NCBI RefSeq assembly: GCF_052056295.1
Contig: NZ_CP182493.1
Location: 1,364,001 to 1,428,000 of the forward strand
Origin: Catenovulum sp052056295
Lineage (GTDB): Bacteria > Pseudomonadota > Gammaproteobacteria > Enterobacterales > Alteromonadaceae
DNA: 64,000 nucleotides
Reading direction: 5' to 3'
Position numbers and translations under genes: made by a program. This document shows, in pieces, positions 50,861-60,485 of this stretch (positions are counted from its first letter, which is position 1; each line of letters opens with the position of its first letter). Below the pieces are notes generated by a model. The model saw only the letters and a program-made list of their open reading frames with translations. It did not search any database and was not told the origin of the DNA.

Positions 50861-51243
50861 AAATTAATTTGTACCAACCAAGTTGGATAAAAGCATTATG
50901 CCACTTTGTTGCCAACAAAGCAGCAAACAAACTCAACACAAGTTTGCGCTAAAACAAATTTTGTTCATTTATGTTGGCAGAACAGCGCCACTGCAGTAAT
51001 CATAAACATACAAATTGCAAGACGAAACAGCGTTTAGCCTAAAAAACGTCCAAATAAATAGGCAAATTAGCGAATGAGTTCACAAAGTCTTGGTTAAGTA
51101 AAAATTTAGTTATGAATTTTTCAAGTCGGACTTGTGTAATTGGAATTTGTATTCTAATGTAAAGTTAATGCCAGACCGGGGTCAATTAGGTGGCCAAATG
51201 GACTCGGCAGTAAACCAGGACTTTATATATCGGAGATTTAAAA
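50861..51243. other. Intergenic region between moaA leader and pilA
   Basis: About 380 bp, AT-rich, without a gene I can support. It should contain the moaA and pilA promoters. No -24/-12 (GG...GC) site of the RpoN type, common before pilin genes, is evident. pilA is preceded by CGGAG six to seven bases from its ATG. Confidence 0.4.
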
Positions 51244-51705
51244 ATGAAACGAAGCAGTAATAAAGGTTTCACCCTAATAGAATTAATGATCGTTGTAGCG
51301 ATTATCGGTATTTTGGCTGCAGTAGCTGTACCAGCTTATAATGATTATTTTGAATCGGCTAAAAAAGGCGAAGGTGATAAGGCAGCAGAAGCTCTAGTTC
51401 CTTTCGTAGCAGCATGTTTGACCACTCAAATAGCATCAGGCCAAACTGAAGCTAATGCTCTAGGTGCTTGCGATGCCGGTGGCAACAACATTCCTGATGC
51501 AGTGTCGGCAGTTACTACAACAGGTAACACCCGAGTAAAATGTTCTACTGTAGTAGATGGTGTGATCCGCATAAAAATGGATCTTGACCAAAATGATACA
51601 GCTGATCTTTTAATCACGAACACTCCTGATTATACAGCTAATAACAATATTACTTGGACTCGAGCAGAAGCTAGTACAACTGACAACGATTGTACCGCAG
51701 CTTAA
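51244..51705 (+). CDS. pilA: Type IVa major pilin PilA
   Basis: 153 aa. Prepilin leader MKRSSNKG with cleavage after Gly8, then mature FTLIELMIVVAIIGILAAVAVPAY with the conserved Glu5. The globular domain has four cysteines (CLTTQ, GACDAG, VKCST and NDCTAA), of which the last two probably form the usual D-loop disulphide. Pilus subunit for twitching, surface attachment or DNA uptake. A strong terminator separates it from pilB. Confidence 0.95.
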   Translation: MKRSSNKGFTLIELMIVVAIIGILAAVAVPAYNDYFESAKKGEGDKAAEALVPFVAACLTTQIASGQTEANALGACDAGGNNIPDAVSAVTTTGNTRVKCSTVVDGVIRIKMDLDQNDTADLLITNTPDYTANNNITWTRAEASTTDNDCTAA

Positions 51706-51730
51706 ATAATCAAGTAAGAATACTGACAAA

Positions 51731-51758
51731 TAAAGCGAGCCTTGCTCGCTTTATTTTT
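51731..51758 (+). terminator. Terminator of pilA
   Basis: TAAAGCGAGC/GCTCGCTTTA, a 10-bp perfect stem with a 3-base loop followed by TTTTTA. It isolates abundant pilA mRNA from the pilB operon. Confidence 0.92.
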
Positions 51759-51825
51759 ATCCTACCACTTCTCCACGCACAAATTGCTATGTTAGTATTT
51801 AAGCTATAGATATTTGAGGTTTAGC

Positions 51826-53517
51826 ATGGCAGCACTAGATTTTCGACTTTTCGCAACTGGAATTTTAGACCTTCACCAACAAGAAGAACTAAAACAAAAA
51901 AACGTAAAAACTTATATAGAAGCAGCACAGTTTATTCGCGAACAAGGCTGGTACACAGAAAATGAATTAGCCAGTGAAGTTTCCCAGCGCTACCACACAC
52001 CTTATTTCGATTTAAGTTACTTTGATGTTGCATCAATTAAAGAAGACCTGCTGAAAGAAAAACTTTCGGAAAAACACCAAGTATTACCTATTTTTTTACG
52101 TGGCCGCACGTTATTTTTAGCGACAGTTAACCCGTCAAATGTTAGTGCACAAGAAGATTTTCAATTTAGTACAGGCTACAACGTTGAATATTTATGTGTT
52201 GAAGCGTCAAAATTACACAAAGCGCTCGAAACAGCTTATGCTTCAGAAGAGGGTCAACTTAATCTAGATGATTTTGACGAACAAGAATTATCCGGCATAG
52301 AAGTAGGCGAAGATAAAACTGAAGATACAGCAGAAACAGCCAGTAATGATGATGCGCCTATCATTGTTTACATTAATAAGATATTACTCGATGCTATCCG
52401 CCGCGGTGCCTCTGATTTGCATTTTGAGCCATACGAAAAAAGTTACCGTATTCGCTTTCGTATCGATGGTATCTTGCATGAAGTGGCCGCACCGCCCGTC
52501 AATTTGTCTACCCGTTTAGCAGCCCGTCTAAAAGTAATGTCACGGTTAGATATTGCAGAAAAACGTAAACCGCAAGATGGGCGGATAAAATTAAAAATAT
52601 CAGCAAATAAATCAATTGATTTTCGTGTATCTACCCTGCCAACTCTGTGGGGTGAAAAAATCGTAATGCGTATTCTAGACTCAAGCAGTGCTATGCTTGG
52701 GATAGATGTATTGGGTTACGAAAAAGCACAAAAACAGCTGTATTTGGATGCCCTAAACAAACCACAAGGTATGATTCTAGTGACAGGCCCAACAGGTAGT
52801 GGTAAAACTGTTTCTCTGTATACTGGTTTGAATATTCTGAATACACCTGAACGTAATATTTCTACTGCCGAAGACCCAGTTGAAATAAATTTAGAGGGCA
52901 TCAATCAAGTACAAATGAACCCCAGAGCAGGTTTAACTTTCTCTGAAGCCTTACGTTCGTTTTTACGTCAAGATCCAGATATTGTAATGGTTGGTGAAAT
53001 TCGTGATTTAGAAACTGCTGAAATCGCGATAAAAGCGGCGCAAACAGGTCACTTGGTATTGTCAACTTTACATACTAACTCAGCAGCTGAAACTTTAACA
53101 CGTCTGCTCAATATGGGTGTACCTAGCTTTAATATTGCCAGCTCTGTCAGTTTAATTATCGCGCAGCGCTTAGCACGGCGTTTATGCAAACACTGTAAAT
53201 CGCCGTTGGAAACATTACCAACGGATAAAGAACTTATTGATTTTGGTTTTACCCAAGAACAACTAACTGACTTAACCTTGTATGAACCAGTAGGTTGTGA
53301 ATTGTGTTCGGCTGGTTTTAAGGGGCGTGTAGGTATATATGAAGTTATGCCAATAAGCCAAGATATGGCATCGATTATTATGCGTGAAGGTAACTCGCTT
53401 GAAATTGCCGCCCAAGCGCAAAAAGAACGAGTACCTAATTTACGTCAATCAGGTATTCAAAAAGCGGTCGCAGGATTAACCAGTTTAGGTGAAGTTAGTC
53501 GAGTAACCAGTTATTAA
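51826..53517 (+). CDS. pilB: Type IV pilus assembly ATPase PilB
   Basis: 563 aa from the ATG 51826 (GAGG seven bases upstream). An in-frame TTG at 51814 overlaps that site and is unlikely. N-terminal T2SSE-N domain, then the ATPase: Walker A GPTGSGKT, Asp box, Walker B VMVGEIRD, His box STLHTNSA, and the four-cysteine zinc motif CKHC...CELC. It powers pilus extension. Confidence 0.96.
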   Translation: MAALDFRLFATGILDLHQQEELKQKNVKTYIEAAQFIREQGWYTENELASEVSQRYHTPYFDLSYFDVASIKEDLLKEKLSEKHQVLPIFLRGRTLFLATVNPSNVSAQEDFQFSTGYNVEYLCVEASKLHKALETAYASEEGQLNLDDFDEQELSGIEVGEDKTEDTAETASNDDAPIIVYINKILLDAIRRGASDLHFEPYEKSYRIRFRIDGILHEVAAPPVNLSTRLAARLKVMSRLDIAEKRKPQDGRIKLKISANKSIDFRVSTLPTLWGEKIVMRILDSSSAMLGIDVLGYEKAQKQLYLDALNKPQGMILVTGPTGSGKTVSLYTGLNILNTPERNISTAEDPVEINLEGINQVQMNPRAGLTFSEALRSFLRQDPDIVMVGEIRDLETAEIAIKAAQTGHLVLSTLHTNSAAETLTRLLNMGVPSFNIASSVSLIIAQRLARRLCKHCKSPLETLPTDKELIDFGFTQEQLTDLTLYEPVGCELCSAGFKGRVGIYEVMPISQDMASIIMREGNSLEIAAQAQKERVPNLRQSGIQKAVAGLTSLGEVSRVTSY

Positions 53518-53595
53518 TTGTTATATTGATATGCTCCAAAGCCGTTAGATACCTACGAGCTTTGGCTGCCAATAGGGAAGCAGTAGGAATTATTT

Positions 53596-54846
53596 ATGGC
53601 TGTCACAAAAAAGAAGTCAACTAAAAAACCTAAGGTTGTTGAACAAGATATCTTTATTTGGCAAGGGGTCAATCGCCGCGGTTTAAAAGTAAATGGTGAA
53701 TTACCCGCGGAAAATATCAAAGCAGCCAAAGAAACACTAAAACAGCAAGGGGTTAATCCAACTAAGTTAAAAAAGAAACCCAAACCTTTATTTGGTGGCG
53801 GTGCAAAAAAAATCACTTCCAAAGATATCGCCGTAGTCACCCGCCAACTCGCGACTATGTTGAGTGCTGGTGTTCCGCTTGTTCAATCAGTTGACTTAAT
53901 TTCCAAAGGCAATGAAAACGCCAATATGCGCCAATTATTATCTGAGGTTGGTTTAGGTATACAGTCGGGTACACCATTAAATGAAGTATTGCGTGAACAC
54001 CCTAAATACTTTGACGATTTGTATTGTGATCTTGTGATGGCAGGCGAACAATCAGGTGCGCTTGAAGGTATTTATGACAGAATCGCTACCTATAAAGAAA
54101 AATCAGAAGCGCTTAAATCTAAAATCAAAAAAGCTATGACTTACCCTGCAGCTGTTTTAATTATCGCTTCAATTGTTACGATTATTCTATTAGTTTTTGT
54201 TGTACCACAATTTGAACAAATATTTTCAAGCTTTGGTGCGGAATTGCCTGCTTTTACCTTAATGGTCATTGGCATGTCTAACACTCTGCAACTGCATGGC
54301 CCCAAATTGGCGATCGCTTTAGCCATAGGAGCATTTTTATTTGCACGTAGTTACAAAAACAGTCGAAAGCTGCGCGATAAAGTTGATGCATACCTACTCA
54401 AGATGCCTGTATTTGGCATGATTTTAAATAAAGCATCATTAGCCCGTTTTTCAAGAACACTCGCCACAACCTTTGCTGCAGGCGTGCCTTTAATTGAAGC
54501 GCTAGATTCAGCTGCTGGTGCATCTGGTAACGCTGTGTATAGAAATGCCATAATGAATATAAAAGGAGAAGTGTCTGCGGGTATGCAAATGAATATTGCT
54601 ATGCGTAATACTAAGTTATTCCCCGACATGGTTATTCAAATGGTTCAAATAGGTGAAGAATCTGGCGCAATAGACGATATGCTTAACAAGGTTGCGTCTG
54701 TCTATGAACAAGAAGTAGATGACGCAGTAGATGGGTTATCTGCATTAATCGAGCCTATGATAATGGCATTTTTAGGGGTAGTTATTGGTGGCTTAATTGT
54801 CGCTATGTATTTACCAATCTTCCAAATGGGTAAAATTGTTGGATAA
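53596..54846 (+). CDS. pilC: Type IV pilus inner-membrane platform protein PilC
   Basis: 416 aa. Two homologous cytoplasmic T2SSF domains (about 75-195 and 275-400) with three membrane helices (about 180-205, 225-245, 385-410). Family phrases FTRQLATMLSAGVPL-like (VVTRQLATMLSAGVPL) and MVQIGEESGAIDDML. Core platform rotated by PilB to add pilins. 78 bp after pilB, 3 bp before pilD. Confidence 0.95.
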   Translation: MAVTKKKSTKKPKVVEQDIFIWQGVNRRGLKVNGELPAENIKAAKETLKQQGVNPTKLKKKPKPLFGGGAKKITSKDIAVVTRQLATMLSAGVPLVQSVDLISKGNENANMRQLLSEVGLGIQSGTPLNEVLREHPKYFDDLYCDLVMAGEQSGALEGIYDRIATYKEKSEALKSKIKKAMTYPAAVLIIASIVTIILLVFVVPQFEQIFSSFGAELPAFTLMVIGMSNTLQLHGPKLAIALAIGAFLFARSYKNSRKLRDKVDAYLLKMPVFGMILNKASLARFSRTLATTFAAGVPLIEALDSAAGASGNAVYRNAIMNIKGEVSAGMQMNIAMRNTKLFPDMVIQMVQIGEESGAIDDMLNKVASVYEQEVDDAVDGLSALIEPMIMAFLGVVIGGLIVAMYLPIFQMGKIVG

Positions 54847-54849
54847 TGA

Positions 54850-55737
54850 ATGGAACTATTTTTTGGCTATTTTGAACACTATCCAGTTGCCTGGATCATT
54901 TTTGTTGGCTTGTTTAGTTTGTTGGTTGGCAGCTTCTTAAACGTAGTGATATACAGATTGCCTATTATGTTAGAACGAGATTGGAAACGTGAGTGCCAAT
55001 TATTGTTTGAGGATGAAGGGGTGAAACTGCCGATTGATATCCCTACAGATAGGTTTAATTTAGTTTTTCCACATTCACATTGCCCGAGTTGCAAAAGCCC
55101 AGTCAAACCTTGGCAAAACATACCTGTTTTGTCTTATCTAGTGCAAAAAGGTAAATGTAATAACTGTCAGACTTCTATTTCCTTCCGTTATCCATTTATA
55201 GAAGTGTTAACTGCCATAGCGGGTATGGTCGCAGCTATTCAGTTTGGCTTTAGTGAACAAACGCTATGGGCGTTACTTTTTAGTTATTTACTCATAAGCA
55301 TGTGTTTTATTGACTTTGATACCATGTTGCTGCCCGACCAGCTTACGCTCAGTATGCTTTGGTTAGGTTTACTTGCTAATTTATCAGCGACCTTTGTACC
55401 ACTCGAAGATGCGGTAATAGGTGCTGTAGCTGGTTATATGATTTTATGGACGATCTTTCAAAGCTTTAAACTATTAACCGGCAAAGAGGGTATGGGTTTT
55501 GGCGATTTCAAATTGCTCGCGGCATTAGGTGCTTGGATGGGTTGGCAAGCACTGTTACTCATAGTGTTGATTTCTTCTGTGGTTGGTGCAATCGCAGGGA
55601 TTATGATTATGCGCTTACAAGACAAAGATCAGCAACAAGCAATCCCGTTTGGCCCTTATTTGGCCGTTGCAGGCTGGATCGCCTTTTATTGGCAAGAACA
55701 AATTGTTGAGTTTTATATGAATACTTGGGTTCGTTAA
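54850..55737 (+). CDS. pilD: Prepilin peptidase / N-methyltransferase PilD
   Basis: 295 aa. Cytoplasmic four-cysteine domain (CPSCKSP...CNNCQ), eight membrane helices, and the two catalytic aspartates in FIDFDTMLLPD and GFGDFKLLAALGAW. It removes the prepilin leader and N-methylates the mature N-terminus. Its stop codon overlaps the coaE start (TAATG). Confidence 0.95.
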   Translation: MELFFGYFEHYPVAWIIFVGLFSLLVGSFLNVVIYRLPIMLERDWKRECQLLFEDEGVKLPIDIPTDRFNLVFPHSHCPSCKSPVKPWQNIPVLSYLVQKGKCNNCQTSISFRYPFIEVLTAIAGMVAAIQFGFSEQTLWALLFSYLLISMCFIDFDTMLLPDQLTLSMLWLGLLANLSATFVPLEDAVIGAVAGYMILWTIFQSFKLLTGKEGMGFGDFKLLAALGAWMGWQALLLIVLISSVVGAIAGIMIMRLQDKDQQQAIPFGPYLAVAGWIAFYWQEQIVEFYMNTWVR

Positions 55738-56351
55738 TGAGCCAGCTTATTATTGGAGTAACTGGTGGTATTGGCTCTGGCAAAACCACAGTTGCCAATA
55801 TATTTGCGGACTTTGGTATCGACCTTGTTGACGCCGATATAATTGCGCGAGAACTAGTTGCTGCAAACAGCCCTGCCCTTAAACAAATTAGCCAGTACTT
55901 TGGGGATGATATTCTTGATGAGAATGGTGAACTCAATAGAACAAAACTACGCCAAATTGTTTTCACTAAACCGGCAGCTAAAGCATGGTTAGATAATTTG
56001 CTTCATCCACTTATTCGCGAAAAAATGCAGCAAAATTGTCAGCAAGCTCAATCACCCTATTGTTTGTTAATTGTGCCGTTATTACTTGAAAACAACTTAC
56101 AGGCTATGACAGATAGAGTTTTAGTAACAGATTGTTTACCACAAACTCAATTGAGTCGAGCTGTAACAAGAGATAATAATTCACCACAACTTATTTTAAG
56201 TATTATGGATAAACAAATATCCCGCGCCAAGCGCCTATCTTTGGCAAATGATGTGATAAATACAGAGTTGCCTATCAGCCAAATTAAACAAGATTGCTTA
56301 TCATTACATCAAAAGTATTTAGAATTGGCTAAATTGAAAGCTTTAAGTTAA
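55737..56351 (+). CDS. coaE: Dephospho-CoA kinase CoaE
   Basis: 204 aa from the ATG overlapping the pilD stop. P-loop GVTGGIGSGKTT, DADIIAREL and the lid region ISRAKRLSLAND. Last step of coenzyme A synthesis. Conserved next to pilD in gammaproteobacteria. Confidence 0.95.
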   Translation: MSQLIIGVTGGIGSGKTTVANIFADFGIDLVDADIIARELVAANSPALKQISQYFGDDILDENGELNRTKLRQIVFTKPAAKAWLDNLLHPLIREKMQQNCQQAQSPYCLLIVPLLLENNLQAMTDRVLVTDCLPQTQLSRAVTRDNNSPQLILSIMDKQISRAKRLSLANDVINTELPISQIKQDCLSLHQKYLELAKLKALS

Positions 56352-56410
56352 GCTATTGGATAAATTATAACAATTTCTGGTTGAATCAGGGATAGATACT
56401 GTTTGTCACT

Positions 56411-57157
56411 ATGACTGAAATACTCTACGAATTTCCTCTCAATGAAAAAATACGCACATACTTGCGTATTGAACATCTATTGAATCGGCTCGACCATCAA
56501 TGTGGTCATGGTGAGCAGTGGGCTATTCTTGACTTTTTCAGTGCGCTTTTCGCTATTTTAGATATTATCGAACGTGGTGATTTAAAATCAGATTTGTTGA
56601 AAGATTTAGAGAAACACGAAAAGCAGTTAGTTGCTTGGGCACAACACCCGAGCGTAAATAACGACGCGCTTCAGCAGTTATTAAGTTCAGTAGTTGAAAT
56701 GTCCAGCCGCTTGATGTCAAGCAATAAGCTTGGTCAAAGCTTACGCGACGATAAATTTTTATCATCCATTAAACAAAGATTCTCAATTCCTGGTGGCAGT
56801 TGCTGTTTTGACTTACCACACATGCACCAATGGTTAAATCAATCTATTGATACCATACAACAGAATCAACAAGCTTGGTTGAATGAACTCGACATTTTAC
56901 AAACTGTTATTGAATTAGATTTGCGCATGGTACGCGAAAAGGCTAACTTCGCTAATTGCCAAGCTGAAGCTGGTTTGTATCAAGATACTGTTGAAAACGT
57001 CGAACTGCTGCGCATTAAGCTTCCAACCGACAGCCCTTATTATCCAACGGTAAGTGGCCACAAAAACCGTTTTGCCATTCGATTTATGCAAAATGATCGA
57101 CAACAAAATAAATCTGCTTGCCAACATGCGCTTAAATTTAGTTTGGCGACCTGTTAA
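56411..57157 (+). CDS. zapD: FtsZ-associated cell division protein ZapD
   Basis: 248 aa. Opening ILYEFPLNEKIRTYLRIEHL and the motif GSCCFDLPHMHQWL are typical of ZapD (YacF). Helical and beta domains form a dimer that bundles FtsZ filaments at the septum. Position between coaE and yacG is the standard arrangement. Confidence 0.94.
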   Translation: MTEILYEFPLNEKIRTYLRIEHLLNRLDHQCGHGEQWAILDFFSALFAILDIIERGDLKSDLLKDLEKHEKQLVAWAQHPSVNNDALQQLLSSVVEMSSRLMSSNKLGQSLRDDKFLSSIKQRFSIPGGSCCFDLPHMHQWLNQSIDTIQQNQQAWLNELDILQTVIELDLRMVREKANFANCQAEAGLYQDTVENVELLRIKLPTDSPYYPTVSGHKNRFAIRFMQNDRQQNKSACQHALKFSLATC

Positions 57158-57193
57158 AATCTAACTTATTAATCATGAGTGTTAGAGCCAATT

Positions 57194-57418
57194 ATGCCAA
57201 GCAAAGTCGCCTGTCCAACCTGCCAAACCCAAGTAGAATGGGTTTCTGATAACCAATTTAGACCTTTTTGCAGTGAACGCTGCAAGTTAATTGATTTAGG
57301 TGAATGGGCAAGCGAAAGCCACAAAATTGCTGGTGAAGCAGTTGATGCCTTGAACCCACAAATGGATGAATTTGAAATAGAAGCTCAGTTGCATAAAAAT
57401 AATGATTTTTTTCGATAA
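57194..57418 (+). CDS. yacG: DNA gyrase inhibitor / zinc-finger protein YacG
   Basis: 74 aa from the ATG 57194 (a GTG five codons earlier would add MLEPI). The zinc site CPTC...FCSERCKLIDLGEW is complete. In E. coli it binds gyrase and inhibits it. It is 36 bp after zapD. Confidence 0.93.
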   Translation: MPSKVACPTCQTQVEWVSDNQFRPFCSERCKLIDLGEWASESHKIAGEAVDALNPQMDEFEIEAQLHKNNDFFR

Positions 57419-57459
57419 TCGATTAACTTATCTGACACTTGGGCTAAGTGCTACATATT

Positions 57460-57583
57460 CGGTCTGAGCTAAAATTTCTAACGCAGACACGCCGTAAACA
57501 CATCTCTATGGGCTCGAAACAAATCATCCAAGATTTGTACGGTCTGCTTTTAGAAACCTCAGCTCAGTCCTCAGAGTTGAGGC
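57460..57583. repeat. Long imperfect palindrome D downstream of yacG
   Basis: Left CTGAGCTAAAATTTCTAACGCAGAC (through 57488) mirrors the right arm around 57542-57567 (GTCTGC...TTTAGAAA...AGCTCAG). Inside is a 7-bp hairpin ACAAATC/GATTTGT (57519-57525/57532-57538) with loop ATCCAA, preceded by GGCTCGAA, like the CTC-arm-TCCA-arm module of repeats A-C. A final hairpin CCTCA/TGAGG lies at about 57569-57582. 57584-57674 shows nothing else. Confidence 0.75.
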
Positions 57584-57674
57584 ATCAATAATTTACAGCT
57601 CTATCTGCAAGTAAAAATAAAGTTGATAAGATAAATGGAATCTCAGCCGCAAAACCTCACAAAGCTTGGAGCCG

Positions 57675-58523
57675 TTAAATATACGAAAAAACCAATCCAA
57701 ACAAAATCAATAACCCCACATAATGATTCTGTTTAAACGCGGCAAAACACGCATCACGCTCACGCTTCTTAATACTAACTTGGTGCGCAATAAACAGCCC
57801 TAAACTTAAACCTAAAGTCATAAAATAAACGGGTTGTAGTGACAACATAATGCCAGCTTGAAAACAGCAGGCCAGCATCAATAACTGTAATACAAATACA
57901 ATTAATTTATCAAATCGACCAAATAAAATAGCAGTTGATTTAACCCCTATCTTTAAATCATCATCCCTATCAACCATGGCATACAAGGTATCGTAGGCAA
58001 CTGTCCACAACAAATTTGCGCTAAATAACCACCAGGCAACAGCCGGAATAGTCTCTAATGTGGCCATAAAGGCCATAGGTATTGCCCAACTAAAAGCTGC
58101 GCCTAAAAATACCTGAGGTAAATGTGTGTAGCGCTTCATAAAGGGATACAAAGTTGCAAGGAATAGCGCGACAAACGACAAAAGTATGGTTTGGTAATTT
58201 AAAAATAGCACCAATACCAATGCAACTAACAACAAAACAAAAAAAGCTGCTAGCGCTTGTTTTTCAGTCAAAGAGCCATCAACTAAGGGCCGCGAGTTTG
58301 TCCGCTTAACATGCCCGTCCACTTTGCGATCGGCATAATCATTGATCACACAACCTGCGCTGCGCATCACTATCACACCTAAAGAAAAAATTACTAATAG
58401 TGACCAGTCTGGTATGCCTTGTGCGGCAGCAATTAACGCCCACAGAGTTGGCCATAGAAGTAAGTAGGTGCCGATGGGCTTATCTAAACGGGTTAAACGT
58501 ATATAGGCATTTAATTGATTCAT
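57675..58523 (-). CDS. ubiA: 4-hydroxybenzoate polyprenyltransferase UbiA
   Basis: 282 aa, nine or so membrane helices. Prenyl-diphosphate sites NDYADRKVDGHVKRTNSRPL and YDTLYAMVDRDDDLKIGVKST. It attaches the polyprenyl chain to 4-hydroxybenzoate in ubiquinone synthesis. Overlaps ubiC by 4 bp. Confidence 0.95.
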   Translation of the reverse strand: MNQLNAYIRLTRLDKPIGTYLLLWPTLWALIAAAQGIPDWSLLVIFSLGVIVMRSAGCVINDYADRKVDGHVKRTNSRPLVDGSLTEKQALAAFFVLLLVALVLVLFLNYQTILLSFVALFLATLYPFMKRYTHLPQVFLGAAFSWAIPMAFMATLETIPAVAWWLFSANLLWTVAYDTLYAMVDRDDDLKIGVKSTAILFGRFDKLIVFVLQLLMLACCFQAGIMLSLQPVYFMTLGLSLGLFIAHQVSIKKRERDACFAAFKQNHYVGLLILFGLVFSYI

Positions 58524-59053
58524 AAATACAATGGACTGTCCGGTAAAAATATTTCGCTGACATATATAGGTAGTTGATTCACCAAAAAAGTAGAACGGCG
58601 GCCAAACAACTTTTGGGGCATTGCCGACGTTTTGTTGCTACGCCTAGCTTCGGCAAAAAGCCACACATTCTGCTCACATGTATATTCAGCAAATTCAATG
58701 GCAGCTCGGCTTAAACCTTGTTGCTGAAAAATGGCTTCACCCAAAGGCTTGTTTTCTAGCTGGGTCAAAAATTGATTTTGCGCAGATAAACTGCTTTTAG
58801 GAATACGTGTATGCGCATAAACCCAAGCAACCCCAGAACAATTCAGTAACACCTCTCTGGCTAAATAACTGTCGCTGCTTTGTTGGCTCTGTTGCCAGCC
58901 TTGGCCTAACAAGGTTAAAGAAAAGTTTGCATTATAAGATTTAAGCTTTGCCGTTAGTGAAGACTCATCAGTTAACCACGACCACACAGAGCTGTTACAG
59001 TTAACCTTTTTCAACCAATTTGTTTCGTCTCCTAGTGGAAAGCTATAAAGCAC
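58520..59053 (-). CDS. ubiC: Chorismate pyruvate-lyase UbiC
   Basis: 177 aa. Family features are WLTDESSLTAKL near the N-terminus, YLAREVLLNC (with the substrate arginine), WVYAHTRIP and RRSTFLV near the end, with a C-terminal EIFLPDSPLY. It makes 4-hydroxybenzoate for UbiA from chorismate. Confidence 0.92.
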   Translation of the reverse strand: MLYSFPLGDETNWLKKVNCNSSVWSWLTDESSLTAKLKSYNANFSLTLLGQGWQQSQQSSDSYLAREVLLNCSGVAWVYAHTRIPKSSLSAQNQFLTQLENKPLGEAIFQQQGLSRAAIEFAEYTCEQNVWLFAEARRSNKTSAMPQKLFGRRSTFLVNQLPIYVSEIFLPDSPLYL

Positions 59054-59241
59054 TCAGTTCCCCTTACCTATAAAGTTTAAATTCGCGTGCAATATGATAC
59101 CAGTTATAAAAGGTTTAACTAGAGTCAAACAAATAAACTGGTATAGAATAACCTTGAGCTGCATTGGAAAGTAAACACTTTTACTAAGCTTTCAGCTATA
59201 CTAGTCAACAGATAACTTTTGTAAAAATGGCGAATTGATAC

Positions 59242-59640
59242 ATGCGATTAAAACACCTTAGCTGGGTTCCATTACTGGCTTTGTTATTTATGCACAAAGC
59301 AACTTTTGCTCAGGAAGACAAATACGCTTATTTTGGGTTTGAGCCGGACATCATCACAAATTACATTACAACTAAAAAGAAACCAGGTTACGTCAGGATC
59401 ACGGTAGAATTAATGCTGATTGACGCCTCATACTTGGATGTTGTGGAACACCACTCCCCTCTACTCAGAGACGCTATTGTAGAGATTTTAGGTCAAGAGC
59501 CCGAAGAAAAGATTAAATCTTTGACAGGTAGAGAAGAAGTGCGCAAACTCTGTGCAAGCAAAGTAAAAAGTTTATTGCAAAAAGAAACAGGGCAAGAGTT
59601 GATTAAAGACGTGTTATTTACCAATTATTTATATCACTAA
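59242..59640 (+). CDS. FliL-like secreted protein
   Basis: 132 aa. Signal peptide (to about TFA-QE). The remainder resembles the periplasmic FliL domain: YFGFEPDIITNY, YVRITVELML, then HHSPLLRDAIVEIL and the final RxxL..K..LLQKETG..LIKDVLFTNYLYH. Bona fide FliL stabilises the flagellar stator and has a membrane anchor, whereas this form has a cleavable-looking signal. It sits away from flagellar genes, convergent with glpG (stops overlap by 4 bp). Confidence 0.75.
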   Translation: MRLKHLSWVPLLALLFMHKATFAQEDKYAYFGFEPDIITNYITTKKKPGYVRITVELMLIDASYLDVVEHHSPLLRDAIVEILGQEPEEKIKSLTGREEVRKLCASKVKSLLQKETGQELIKDVLFTNYLYH

Positions 59641-60473
59641 ACTGGCTTTGTGGGCTTTTCAAACCAAGCCCACGCGACACCAGCCAACATACCACCTAAG
59701 TGTGCCCAATTAGCCATTGGAATAGGTAGTACACCAGCAAAACCAATCACCAACCACAACAGCATCATAATAAATACGCCGTCAGGAATATACAGTTTAA
59801 GTTTACCCAATTTTCCGGCGATCCAAGCATAGCCTAACAAGCCATACACGACCCCTGATAGACCAAGAAACGAAGCATTTTCGATACTAAATTGGCACAA
59901 ATGAGCCGCCAAAGCAGAAGCTAGAAATAGATTAACGATAAAAGCACCGCCTTTTTCTAATTCGAGTTTGCCACCTAACCATATCCACCAAAAAACATTA
60001 AACAGCAAGTGAACTAGGCTGCCGTGCATTAAAGCTGGTGTAATCAACCTATATATTTCGATAAAATCTAGGCTAGCTAAAGTAACAGGGAAACCTAAAT
60101 ATTGGTAAATCCAAGGATGAAAGCCGACCATTTGCAGTGTAAAAATTCCAATCACCATAAGCGCAACTAAACGGGTCATGATCCCTGTGCCTCGCAATAT
60201 TTGTCGTGTCAGTTTGTTTTGTTTGGTCGATTTTGGATATACCTGCGCATTTTGGCTACGGATCCAAGAAGCATCTAGATATTTTTGATCATAAGGGTTA
60301 TTTAAAAAGGCTTCTAATTCTTGTTGTGCTTGCTCAAGCTGAGCATCATCAAGAATAAATAACGACCAGCCCTTTTCATCAGGGCTGATGTCATTTTTTA
60401 TTTGTTGAGTTTGTAAATAGTCAGCAACCGCCTTAGCAGTCCGTAAGTCGGCGAATGTAGCTAGATGTCTCAA
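59637..60473 (-). CDS. glpG: Rhomboid intramembrane serine protease GlpG
   Basis: 278 aa. N-terminal cytoplasmic domain (about 1-85) and six membrane helices. Catalytic serine in FLGLSGVVYGLLG, histidine in NWAHLGGMLAG, and the oxyanion/helix-2 region HGSLVHLLFNVFWWIWLG. It cleaves membrane-spanning substrates. glpE lies 12 bp upstream on the same strand. Confidence 0.94.
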   Translation of the reverse strand: MRHLATFADLRTAKAVADYLQTQQIKNDISPDEKGWSLFILDDAQLEQAQQELEAFLNNPYDQKYLDASWIRSQNAQVYPKSTKQNKLTRQILRGTGIMTRLVALMVIGIFTLQMVGFHPWIYQYLGFPVTLASLDFIEIYRLITPALMHGSLVHLLFNVFWWIWLGGKLELEKGGAFIVNLFLASALAAHLCQFSIENASFLGLSGVVYGLLGYAWIAGKLGKLKLYIPDGVFIMMLLWLVIGFAGVLPIPMANWAHLGGMLAGVAWAWFEKPTKPV

Positions 60474-60485
60474 ACAGATTCTCGT

